Assembly (NCBI GenBank): GCA_964478455.1
Contig: CAYZJD010000163.1
Location: forward strand, 1 to 9,647
Origin: CAYZJD01 sp964478455
GTDB taxonomy: Bacteria; Acidobacteriota; Terriglobia; Bryobacterales; Bryobacteraceae
Direction: 5' to 3'
DNA length: 9,647 bases
Shown in pieces: positions 1 through 7,430 of this stretch (positions are counted from its first letter, which is position 1; every line of letters begins with the position of its first letter). The translations under genes were made by a program, and so were the position numbers. The notes under the pieces are model-generated. The model saw only the letters and a list, made by a program, of their open reading frames with translations. It had not been told where the DNA came from and did no database searches.

Positions 1-38
1 TCGTGGTCTTTGACTTCCTTGGGGACTCCAATGATCAT
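1..38 (-). CDS. ald: Alanine dehydrogenase, N-terminal fragment (gene runs off the left edge)
   Basis: Only the first 12 codons are present, reading MIIGVPKEVKDH from an ATG at 38-36. This matches the N-terminus of bacterial alanine dehydrogenases (MIIGVPKE-K, followed in the family by a conserved N-RV-TP stretch that would lie outside the window). The enzyme interconverts L-alanine and pyruvate plus ammonia with NAD. The start is supported by an AAAGGA ribosome-binding site 5 bases upstream and by an ATGA overlap with the stop of the preceding peptidoglycan-binding gene, which suggests translational coupling. The related transhydrogenase alpha subunit (PntA) starts similarly but usually has Arg-rich text after IGIP, so Ald is preferred. 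The call rests on a very short stretch. Confidence 0.68.
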   Translation of the reverse strand, partial: MIIGVPKEVKDH

Positions 39-547
39 GGCTGTCCTTTCGTTTCGGCGGGGATCGCCCGCCCGTTCGGATTCGCAGGGTTTCGTCTCGG
101 TCCGAGGCCAAGTGCAATCAGGGACAGAGAGTCGAGCTTGCCGCTGGCCTCCAGCTTCTGGTCCGACTGGAAACGGCGCAGCGCATCCATCGACTCCGGT
201 CCCCATTCGCCGGTAGCCGGGCCGGACAAGTACCCCCGGTCGATGAGCGCCCGCTGGATCTCCCTGTATCGCTCCGGCGTCGGTGTCTGCTGGCCCAGCC
301 GCCAGCTCGGCGTGCGACGCCTCCGCGTCCCCTTCTTCTTTCCTCGGGTTGAGGCTTTCCGGGCAACGACCGGCTTTGTGGCGGTGGCCGCCTTGGCCGA
401 CGACGCGGCGCCGGGGGGATTGCTGACGGTCTTCTTCGAAGTGGAGTTGGGCTTGGCCGGCGTCTTTCGGGTGCCGGCCGCGCCAGCCAGCCCGAAGCCG
501 GCCACCCACAGCAGAAGCACGATAAGGGCGGCCCTACGCAAGCGCAA
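35..547 (-). CDS. Secreted peptidoglycan-binding domain protein (PG_binding_1-like)
   Basis: A 170-residue protein in three parts. Residues 1-24 form a signal peptide: Arg-rich start, hydrophobic run ALIVLLLWVAGFGLAGA, small residues at the cleavage site. Residues 25-90 are a low-complexity linker rich in Lys, Arg, Ala, Ser and Thr, with basic clusters near 70-78. Residues 91-148 are a single peptidoglycan-binding repeat with the family pattern Y-x2-IQ-x-AL-x3-GYL, a Gly-x-Trp-Gly turn, and ALRRFQ, ending in LSLIALGLG. It probably binds the cell wall or periplasmic glycans; no catalytic domain is present. The likely start is TTG at 547 (another TTG lies two codons on); no ATG exists between the upstream in-frame stop and the signal peptide, and no clear ribosome-binding site is visible. 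It follows htrA by 67 bp and overlaps the ald-like gene by 4 bp. This linker-plus-domain arrangement is familiar from Acidobacteriota. Confidence 0.8.
   Translation of the reverse strand: MRLRRAALIVLLLWVAGFGLAGAAGTRKTPAKPNSTSKKTVSNPPGAASSAKAATATKPVVARKASTRGKKKGTRRRRTPSWRLGQQTPTPERYREIQRALIDRGYLSGPATGEWGPESMDALRRFQSDQKLEASGKLDSLSLIALGLGPRRNPANPNGRAIPAETKGQP
44..49 (-). promoter_or_regulatory. Ribosome-binding site for the ald-like gene
   Basis: AAAGGA on the minus strand, five bases before the ATG at 38-36. It lies inside the last codons of the upstream gene and, with the ATGA overlap, fixes the start of the truncated alanine dehydrogenase reading frame. Confidence 0.6.
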
Positions 548-573
548 GTCTCAGTCTAGCAAGGAGGACGTGC

Positions 574-603
574 GCGTGCCCGCCGGTGTGCTCAAGGGCA
601 CGC
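574..603 (-). terminator. Hairpin between htrA and the peptidoglycan-binding gene
   Basis: An 8-bp perfect inverted repeat (574-581 with 596-603, GCGTGCCC/GGGCACGC) around a 14-base loop, 11 bases past the htrA stop. It has no T-run on the minus strand, so it may be a weak or Rho-assisted 3' end, an mRNA-stabilising stem, or chance in GC-rich DNA. Confidence 0.25.
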
Positions 604-614
604 CCGCGCCCAAT

Positions 615-2201
<1,587 letters not shown>

Positions 2202-2210
2202 GGATTTTGA

Positions 2211-2239
2211 CTCCGGGAACCACTCTTCTTCTCATTATA
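2211..2239 (-). promoter_or_regulatory. Probable htrA promoter (-10 TATAAT) and ribosome-binding site
   Basis: The minus strand holds a perfect TATAAT at 2239-2234 in an AT-richer pocket of otherwise GC-rich DNA, with GGAG at 2214-2211, 9 bases from the ATG. Transcription would begin near 2227, giving a leader of about 25 bases. No convincing -35 hexamer is seen at 16-18 bases spacing (CCGGGT at 17), so a sigma-70-type promoter is plausible but not shown. Confidence 0.45.
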
Positions 2240-2246
2240 GAGCAAT

Positions 2247-2270
2247 GGGATAGGAGACCCGGCCTATCCC
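2247..2270 (-). terminator. Hairpin at the end of the DMT transporter gene
   Basis: A perfect 8-bp inverted repeat, GGGATAGG (2247-2254) with CCTATCCC (2263-2270), and an 8-base loop. It spans the transporter's TAG stop (2266-2264) and sits just upstream of the htrA -10 box. No T-run follows on the minus strand, so it is not a classic intrinsic terminator. It could mark the transcript's 3' end or be an operator-like palindrome for htrA. Confidence 0.35.
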
Positions 2271-3160
2271 GATGGATGCGTGGCGGCCCGGATCGGTTTC
2301 AGTTCGACCATCAGAATTCCTCCGAGGATGAGCGCCGCCCCGGCCAAACCCCGGCCGGTCAGCGTCTCCCCGGCGACCAGGTAGGAGGTCAACCACGCAA
2401 ACACCGGTTCCAGGGCAAAAACCAACGCCGTGTGCGTGGCGGTCGTATGCTTCTGGGCCCAGGCCTGCACGGTGAAAGCAAGGGCGGTCGCCAGCAGCGC
2501 CGTGACCACCAGGGCCAGCACCAGCTCCAAGGTCCATTTCACCCGCGGCGTCTCCGCCCACCAGAAAGTCGCCAGCCCCAACAGAGCGGCGGTGGCCACC
2601 TGGATCAGGCTGAGGCTCTCTACGCCGATACGCGGTGAGTAGTGGCCCACCGCGACGATGTGAACGGCGAACGCGACCGCACAGCCCGCGGTGAGCGAGT
2701 CGCCGAGGCCAATCCGCAACTGGCCCGGCGGCAGCGTCAGCAGGCCCATACCGACGGTGGCCGTCGCAATCCCGACCCACTCGGAAACGACCGGCGCTTT
2801 CTTGTAGACGAGCGAGGCTAACAAAGGCACCATGGTGATCGACAGCCCGGTGATGAACGCCGACTTCGACGCGGTGGTGTGGCGGAGCCCGATGGTCTGA
2901 AAGACGTAGCCAAGGAAGAGAAACAAGCCGGCGAGCATCCCGAGGCGCAGCTTGTGGCCGGCTCGCGCAGTCCCATACCGGCCGCGAAAGGCGATCGCCA
3001 GCCCGCCGGCTGCCAGGGTGAATCGCAACGCGAGGAACAGCAGCGCCGAGACATCGTCGAGCGCTCGCTTTACAAGCACAAACGTGGCGCCCCAGATGAG
3101 GGCGATGAAGGCGAGCGCCAGGTCGGCCCGCCACGAGGACAACGCGCCCGGGCGGCTCAT
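2264..3160 (-). CDS. DMT-superfamily (EamA) transporter
   Basis: A 298-residue integral membrane protein with about ten hydrophobic segments arranged as two EamA repeats (about residues 12-143 and 153-287). Family hallmarks include LIWGATFVLVKRAL in the first helix, the ALRF motif at 44-47, a TTASKSAFITGL stretch at 95-106, and EPVFAWLTSYLVAGETL at 251-267 in the second repeat. EamA proteins export or import small metabolites, often amino acids or related compounds; the substrate cannot be read from sequence. Its ATG overlaps the stop of the upstream M20 peptidase (ATGA), so the two are probably translated together. A GGAGG directly abuts the ATG, closer than usual, which again favours coupling by ribosome re-initiation. 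The pairing suggests transport of a product or substrate of the peptidase, but that is inference. Confidence 0.93.
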   Translation of the reverse strand: MSRPGALSSWRADLALAFIALIWGATFVLVKRALDDVSALLFLALRFTLAAGGLAIAFRGRYGTARAGHKLRLGMLAGLFLFLGYVFQTIGLRHTTASKSAFITGLSITMVPLLASLVYKKAPVVSEWVGIATATVGMGLLTLPPGQLRIGLGDSLTAGCAVAFAVHIVAVGHYSPRIGVESLSLIQVATAALLGLATFWWAETPRVKWTLELVLALVVTALLATALAFTVQAWAQKHTTATHTALVFALEPVFAWLTSYLVAGETLTGRGLAGAALILGGILMVELKPIRAATHPSG

Positions 3161-4413
3161 CCTCCGGTTCCGGCGAGCTCGTGGTCGCGCATCAAAAGGA
3201 GAAGGGTGAGCAGAATCCGCTTGAGGCCGAGATCACGTCCCTCGGGATGAAACCATTCCGACGTGGTGTGGGCGCCTCCGCCTCGCCCACCGGCGCCGAT
3301 CGAGATAGCCGGCAGCCGCACCGAGAGGGGGATGTTGGCGTCAGTGGAGGCGCAGTCCGGACGAGCTCGAATGCCCAAGTGGGAATCGACCGCGCGAATA
3401 TAGCTAAGAATCGAGGCATCCTCCGGCAAACGCCCACCGGGCCGCGCGCCGATCTCCCGAATGCGGGAGGTCACTCTGCCGCTGGTGGCGCGCTCGTTCT
3501 CGGTCTCGGTTGCCTGCTCCACCGCGGCGCTCAGCTTCGACACCAGTTCGTCCATCCGCTGCGACTTCTCCGAACGGATGTCCAGCTTCGCCCGGGCCAT
3601 CGTCGGAATCGAGTTGATACTGGCGCCGCCCTCAATGACTCCGAAATTGACCGTGGATCGCGGGCCCGCACCCGCTCCTCCGTTCGGCAGGTTTTCGCAG
3701 AAAATCGCCACCGTGCGGCTAAGCGCGTGAACCGGATTCCCAACGCCGTAATCGCTCCAACTATGGCCGCCAGGGCCGTGGAACGTGATCTCAAAGCGGC
3801 GGCACTCGAGCGCCTCACAAGTGATGTGGTCCATCGCGGGGCCGTCGAGGACGACGAAAGCCCGCAGGTCGCGGGCCAGCGGCGACTGATGGCACAGGAA
3901 GCGCATCCCGCTCAGGTTGCCTTCTCCCTCTTCGCCGACGTTGGCCACCAGCACCAGTCCGCTGCGCAGGCCGTCAATTCTCGCGGAGTTCTTCAACGCG
4001 CCGGCCACGGCCAGCAGCGCCGCCAGGCCCGAACCGTTGTCGGCGACTCCCGGACCGAAAAACCGGCCGTCGGCCTCCACCCGGATCTCCTCCGAGTTGC
4101 GGGGAGCGAGGACTGTGTCGAGGTGTGCCGTCAGCCCGACCAGCGGGCCTTCGCCATATCCCTCGGGCCGGGCGATCACGTTGCCGGCGATATCGATCTG
4201 TACCGTACAGCCGAGCACGCAAAGCTGCTCGGCCATCCATTCGGCCCTCTGCTGCTCTAGGAAGGTCGGCGCCGGGATGCGGCACAGACGGAGATGCTGC
4301 TCGTTGATCCACTGCTTTTCACGCGTGAACCACTGGAGACACTCCTTCACCCCGGGCGACTCCGCCAGCTTGCCGACCAACTTCACGCCGACCTTGTCCG
4401 AAGCGTCCGCCAT
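3157..4413 (-). CDS. M20-family zinc metallopeptidase / amidohydrolase
   Basis: A 418-residue protein with all the metal and catalytic residues of the M20/M28-like co-catalytic fold: His97-x-Asp99 (TAHLDTV), bridging Asp125 (GPGVADNGSG), Glu161-Glu162 (NVGEEGEG), Asp190 (VVLDG) and His382 (AHTTSEW). The lid/dimerisation domain, about 203-315, starts with the usual GPGGHSW stretch (His217). The family hydrolyses di- or tripeptides or N-acyl amino acids; PepT-like tripeptidases and M20 carboxypeptidases are the nearest general types, and the substrate is not predictable here. No signal peptide is seen, so it is probably cytoplasmic. The ATG at 4413 is preferred over an upstream TTG at 4458, because the 15 extra residues would be encoded by a palindromic repeat. 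A ribosome-binding site is weak (GGGA close to the start, GGGAG farther up). It is coupled to the EamA transporter downstream. Confidence 0.93.
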   Translation of the reverse strand: MADASDKVGVKLVGKLAESPGVKECLQWFTREKQWINEQHLRLCRIPAPTFLEQQRAEWMAEQLCVLGCTVQIDIAGNVIARPEGYGEGPLVGLTAHLDTVLAPRNSEEIRVEADGRFFGPGVADNGSGLAALLAVAGALKNSARIDGLRSGLVLVANVGEEGEGNLSGMRFLCHQSPLARDLRAFVVLDGPAMDHITCEALECRRFEITFHGPGGHSWSDYGVGNPVHALSRTVAIFCENLPNGGAGAGPRSTVNFGVIEGGASINSIPTMARAKLDIRSEKSQRMDELVSKLSAAVEQATETENERATSGRVTSRIREIGARPGGRLPEDASILSYIRAVDSHLGIRARPDCASTDANIPLSVRLPAISIGAGGRGGGAHTTSEWFHPEGRDLGLKRILLTLLLLMRDHELAGTGG

Positions 4414-4435
4414 GAGATCCCAGTGTATCTCCCGG

Positions 4436-4517
4436 AAAACCGGTGACAGGCTACGCAATTCCCGAATTCAGACGCCGGCATGGAAAATCGGGGATTGCGT
4501 AGCCTGTCACTGGTTTT
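4436..4517. repeat. Imperfect 33-bp-arm palindromic element (REP/BIME-like)
   Basis: Arms 4436-4468 and 4485-4517 are inverted copies; 30 of 33 positions pair, with exceptions at 4442/4511, 4460/4493 and 4466/4487. The loop is 16 bases. Each arm reads outward-in as AAAACC, then GTGACAGGCTACGCAAT, then a C-run and GA. The element fills most of the gap between the homocysteine methyltransferase and the M20 peptidase and contains the former's TGA stop (4509-4507). The outer A/T runs next to a GC-rich stem would also let it work as a terminator on either strand. This looks like an interspersed intergenic element of the kind mobilised by REP-associated (RAYT) transposases; no such gene is in the window. 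Family assignment is inference. Confidence 0.75.
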
Positions 4518-5385
4518 GGGCGAGGGCTTGGCGCAGCGCCCGGATGTGGTCCGGAGTTGTCCCGCAGCAGCCGCCCAGGAAGCGTGCGCCGGCCTGCGCC
4601 AGTTCCGGCGCGCAGCGGGCGAACTCTTCCGGGGCGCCAGCATAAACGGTCCTCCCTTCGACAAGTTGAGGGAGTCCCGCATTCGGCTTGATCCACACCG
4701 GGCGGTCCGTGGCCGCACGCAAGCGCCGGCAGATAGGGACATAGCCGACGATGCCCTGGCCGCAGTTGGCGCCGACGATGTCCGCGCCCGCTTCTGAGAG
4801 CGCCTCGGCGGCCTGTTCGGGCGTGGCGCCCATCAACGTGCGGTCCTTGTTCTTGCCGGAGTCGAAGACCATGCAGGCCGCCACCGGCAAGCCGGTGCGG
4901 CGGGCGGCGACGACGGCAAGGCGCGCCTCTTCAAGATCGGCCATCGTTTCAATGACGATTCCGTGCACTCCGGCTTCGGCCAGCGCCCGCGCCTGCTCGA
5001 CGAACGCGCCCACCATCTCTTCCGGGGTCACCTCTCCCGTCATCAGCAGTTTGCCCGTGGGTCCGATGGAGCCGAAGACGCATGCGCGGTCACCGGCCGC
5101 GCGCAACGCCACGGCCGCGCCGGCCCGGTTCAGATCCGCGGCCTTCTCCGGCACCCCACGGCCGGCAAGAGTGACCCGGTTCGAACGGAACGTGTTGGTG
5201 AGAACAATGCGACTGCCTGCTTCGACGTAGGAACGCGTGACTTCCTCCACGCGCTCCGGATGGGCGAGATTCCAAAGGTCGCCAAGTTCGCCGGCGGCGA
5301 GTCCGCGCTTTTGCAGTTCTGTGCCCAGCGCCCCGTCAGTCAGCGTTACGCGCTCGACGAGCAACTGCCCCAGCAGCGGCTTCAC
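4507..5385 (-). CDS. Stand-alone zinc-dependent homocysteine S-methyltransferase
   Basis: A 292-residue protein that corresponds to the homocysteine-binding barrel alone (Pfam S-methyl_trans). The N-terminus has TDGALGTELQKRG (16-28), typical of MetH module 1. The zinc cysteines are all present: Cys208 in GANCG and Cys273-Cys274 in GGCCGTTP. FGSIGPTG (104-111) is another family landmark. The family transfers a methyl group to zinc-bound homocysteine to make methionine. It has no pterin, cobalamin or SAM-reactivation domain, unlike full MetH. The GTG start at 5385 overlaps the stop of the corrinoid protein by 4 bp (GTGA), strong evidence that the two are co-translated and that methyl-cobalamin is the donor. 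SAM- or S-methylmethionine-dependent MmuM and betaine-dependent BHMT share the fold, but the corrinoid context argues against them. Its stop lies in a palindromic repeat, which supplies the last few codons. Confidence 0.92.
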   Translation of the reverse strand: MKPLLGQLLVERVTLTDGALGTELQKRGLAAGELGDLWNLAHPERVEEVTRSYVEAGSRIVLTNTFRSNRVTLAGRGVPEKAADLNRAGAAVALRAAGDRACVFGSIGPTGKLLMTGEVTPEEMVGAFVEQARALAEAGVHGIVIETMADLEEARLAVVAARRTGLPVAACMVFDSGKNKDRTLMGATPEQAAEALSEAGADIVGANCGQGIVGYVPICRRLRAATDRPVWIKPNAGLPQLVEGRTVYAGAPEEFARCAPELAQAGARFLGGCCGTTPDHIRALRQALAQNQ

Positions 5386-6017
5386 GTGGCAACCAGCGCG
5401 CGCGCCAGCCGGACCGCCTCGTTGGCGTTGTCCCCATACCCGTCGGCGCCGATGTCGCTGGCGTACTGTTGCGTCACCGGCGCGCCGCCCACCATTACCT
5501 TCACCTGATCGCGGACTCCGGCGGTCCTCAGCGCCTCGATGGTGGTCTTCATTGAGGGCATGGTCACGGTCAGCAGCGCCGACAAGCAGACGATGTTGGC
5601 GTTGCGGTCTTTCACCGCTTGCACGAACTTGTCCGGCGCTACATCAGTGCCGAGGTCAATCACCTCGAAGCCGCCGCCCTCGAGCATCGACGCCACCAGG
5701 TTCTTGCCGATGTCGTGCAGATCGCCCTTGACCGTGCCGATGACCACGCGGCCGGCCGGTTCGGCGCCTCGCTCCACCAGCAGCGGGCGGATCAGCTCGA
5801 GTGAACCCTTCATCGCCCGAGCCGCCAGCAGCAGCTCCGGCACGAAGTACTCCTCGCACTCGAAGCGCCGCCCGACCTCGTCCATCGCCGGCACCATGTA
5901 CTTCGTTACCAGCTCCATCGGGTCGGCGTTTTCCGCCAGCGCCTCCTTGGTTACCGCCACCGCCGTCTTGGAATCGCCCGTGAGAATTGCGTCATGAAGT
6001 TTCGAAAGATCAGCCAT
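5382..6017 (-). CDS. Corrinoid (cobalamin-binding) methyl-carrier protein, MtbC/MttC-like
   Basis: A 211-residue methyl shuttle. Residues 1-85 are the helical cap domain (B12-binding_2) with the usual YMVPAMDEVGRRFE and EYFVPELLLAARAM stretches. Residues 88-210 are the Rossmann-like B12 domain with Asp99-x-His101-x-x-Gly104 (GDLHDIGKNLV), where His101 is the lower axial ligand to cobalt. SALLT at 146-150 and VGGAPV at 176-181 are also present. Length matches the free-standing corrinoid proteins MtaC, MtbC and MttC. It should carry a methyl group on cobalt between a donor-side and an acceptor-side methyltransferase. The upstream neighbour, 44 bp away, is a UroD-fold methyltransferase, and the downstream, overlapping neighbour is a homocysteine methyltransferase. 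The ATG at 6017 has a modest GGAAAGG ribosome-binding site about 8 bases upstream. Confidence 0.95.
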   Translation of the reverse strand: MADLSKLHDAILTGDSKTAVAVTKEALAENADPMELVTKYMVPAMDEVGRRFECEEYFVPELLLAARAMKGSLELIRPLLVERGAEPAGRVVIGTVKGDLHDIGKNLVASMLEGGGFEVIDLGTDVAPDKFVQAVKDRNANIVCLSALLTVTMPSMKTTIEALRTAGVRDQVKVMVGGAPVTQQYASDIGADGYGDNANEAVRLARALVAT

Positions 6018-6061
6018 TGGATCTGCCTTTCCGATGATTGGCCCGCCGCCTTTCTCCTGCC

Positions 6062-7333
6062 TCAGGCGGCGGGCGCTCTTGCCCCGTTGAACTCGTGGAT
6101 CGCATCGATCATCGCGATGATGTTTTCTACCGGCGTGCGCGCCTGGATGTTGTGGATCGAGTTAAACACGAATCCGCCGTTCTTCGAGAAGATCTCGCAC
6201 CGCTCCAGCACCTGCGCCCGGACTTCCTCCGGGGTCCCGAACGGCAACACCTTCTGGGTGTCTATGCCGCCGCCCCAGAACACCAGCCGGTCGCCGTAAG
6301 CCGACTTCAAGTGTCCCGCTCCCATGTTCGCCGCCGAGCACTGCACCGGGTTGAGAATGTCGAAGCCAGCTTCGATGAAGGACGGAATGAACCGATCCAC
6401 CGATCCGCAGGAATGCTTGAACGTCTTCCAGGTGGTGTGCTTGTGGATCCAGCCGTTCACCTGCTTGTAGTACGGGAACCACAGCTCGTTAAACGTCTCC
6501 TTCGAACAGAACGAGGAGCTTTGCGTACCGAAGTCCGTCCCGCACAGGAACACGGCGTCGACGGCGTTTCCGACGGCCTCGTGCAGCTTCTGGAGATTCC
6601 CGATGGCGATCTCGCACTGCCGGCTGAAGATTGAGTGAACGTACTCGCGGCGCGCGCACGTAGTCATGTACCACTCAGCCACGTCGCGGATGCCCTTGGG
6701 GCGCTTCAGAAACGGCGCGGGCACCAGGGCGATGTCGCCGAACGCCGTCCCGCTCATGCCGAGCATCACCGCGCGCCCGCTCGAGGAAGCTTCCCTGACG
6801 CAAGACGCGTAGTGAGCCAGGTCCGCCGCAGAGAGAGGTCCGAACTCCTCGAGATTGTCCTCCGGGTCCAACCTCTCCTCGTCGATCGGTTCCTGCCGGA
6901 TGACAGTGTCGAAGAAGTAGCCGCCTTTCGGCATCCTCCCGCTCGGCGGCGCCGTCAGATCCCCTTCGGGATAGATCAGCGTGTCGCCGTTGGCGTCTTT
7001 CGTGACGCGGAAGGCGTCGGGGACGAGGATTTCCAGGCCGTCGTCCATCCGCCACGGCTTCCAGTTCTCATTGGGAAAGCCAAAGAGGGTCTTGCGGCCG
7101 AAGACGCCGTTCACGTCCAGTCCCATCGCTTCCTTGAGATCGTTCTCCACCAGGCCGAGCATCTGGTAGGGTTCGTGGACCTTGACGGGCCGCTTCTCCA
7201 GGCCGTAGCGGCCGCGCAGGGCAGCGACACAGCTCACGTGAATCCCCGTGACAGCGGTGCTCCCGAAATCCACAGGAAGCCGATCCGGCTCCTTGTGATT
7301 CAGCGCCGCAAGGGTGCGCTCTTTGCTCGTCAT
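6062..7333 (-). CDS. UroD-fold corrinoid methyltransferase (MtaA/MtbA/CmuA superfamily)
   Basis: A 423-residue member of the uroporphyrinogen decarboxylase superfamily. The start TSKERTLAALNHKEPDRLP is typical of the methyltransferase branch, not of heme-pathway HemE, which has a different N-terminal Met-Arg-Gln-Ala-Gly-Arg motif. Residues 263-290 (LCGTDFGTQ, then FNELWFPYYK) match the family's central region. His307-Ser-Cys309 (KHSCGS) fits the His-X-Cys of the zinc site; the expected third ligand position, about 80 residues on, holds His394 (SIHNIQ) instead of Cys. Related enzymes move methyl groups between corrinoid proteins and thiols or small methylated compounds. Here it is first in a cluster with a corrinoid protein and a homocysteine methyltransferase, so it probably loads the corrinoid from an unidentified methyl donor. 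ATG 7333 is chosen by family length; 138 further in-frame codons upstream would read through a palindrome and the hydrolase gene. No ribosome-binding site is visible. Confidence 0.9.
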   Translation of the reverse strand: MTSKERTLAALNHKEPDRLPVDFGSTAVTGIHVSCVAALRGRYGLEKRPVKVHEPYQMLGLVENDLKEAMGLDVNGVFGRKTLFGFPNENWKPWRMDDGLEILVPDAFRVTKDANGDTLIYPEGDLTAPPSGRMPKGGYFFDTVIRQEPIDEERLDPEDNLEEFGPLSAADLAHYASCVREASSSGRAVMLGMSGTAFGDIALVPAPFLKRPKGIRDVAEWYMTTCARREYVHSIFSRQCEIAIGNLQKLHEAVGNAVDAVFLCGTDFGTQSSSFCSKETFNELWFPYYKQVNGWIHKHTTWKTFKHSCGSVDRFIPSFIEAGFDILNPVQCSAANMGAGHLKSAYGDRLVFWGGGIDTQKVLPFGTPEEVRAQVLERCEIFSKNGGFVFNSIHNIQARTPVENIIAMIDAIHEFNGARAPAA

Positions 7334-7353
7334 ACCAGCGAACGCACAGTCTA

Positions 7354-7430
7354 CCAAAAAGGGGTCAGCCTGATCTGCGCCATTTTCGCGGGCCGCGAAA
7401 ATGGCGCAGATCAGGCTGACCCCTTTTTGG
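7354..7430. repeat. Perfect 77-bp palindrome (38-bp arms, 1-base centre)
   Basis: Positions 7354-7391 are the exact reverse complement of 7393-7430; base 7392 is the centre. Each arm starts CCAAAAAGGGGTCAGCC and ends in ATTTTCGCGG. It fills most of the space between the serine hydrolase gene and the UroD-like gene, and its near arm contains the hydrolase's TGA stop (7413-7411). A GC-rich stem followed by five T's on either strand makes it terminator-like in both directions. Total identity between arms points to recent insertion or active maintenance. It resembles interspersed REP-type elements; no target duplication was recognised. Confidence 0.93.
7354..7430 (-). terminator. Possible bidirectional intrinsic terminator formed by the palindrome
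   Basis: On the minus strand the transcript would fold GGGGTCAGCC against GGCTGACCCC and then run into UUUUU just after the serine hydrolase stop. The same holds for the plus strand. If it works, the UroD-like gene would need a promoter in the roughly 20 bases left before its ATG or inside the palindrome; a weak TAGACT hexamer follows the T-run but has no -35 partner. Function is inferred from structure only. Confidence 0.45.

Noticed and set aside
2235..3134. Minus-strand frame nearly as long as the EamA transporter
   Set aside because: Shifted-frame shadow of the transporter; the true frame has ten hydrophobic segments and EamA motifs, while this one is rich in Arg, Gly and His.
3181..4260. 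Long open frame on the plus strand opposite the M20 peptidase
   Set aside because: Mirror of a gene with a full catalytic residue set; no family features of its own.
4414..4458. TTG start at 4458 for the M20 peptidase
   Set aside because: The 15 extra residues are encoded by the palindromic repeat and the ATG at 4413 fits the family length.
4507..6017. Frameshifted or broken full-length MetH
   Set aside because: Domain order is reversed relative to MetH (cobalamin protein before the homocysteine domain), each piece has clean start and stop codons, and no pterin or SAM domain remnants are present.
6062..7333. Heme-pathway uroporphyrinogen decarboxylase (HemE)
   Set aside because: It lacks the HemE N-terminal Arg-rich signature, has a His-X-Cys motif, is longer than HemE, and sits with a corrinoid protein.
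7354..7430. Insertion-sequence terminal repeats or CRISPR repeat
   Set aside because: No transposase between the arms (one-base centre), no direct repeat series with spacers; it is a single palindrome.
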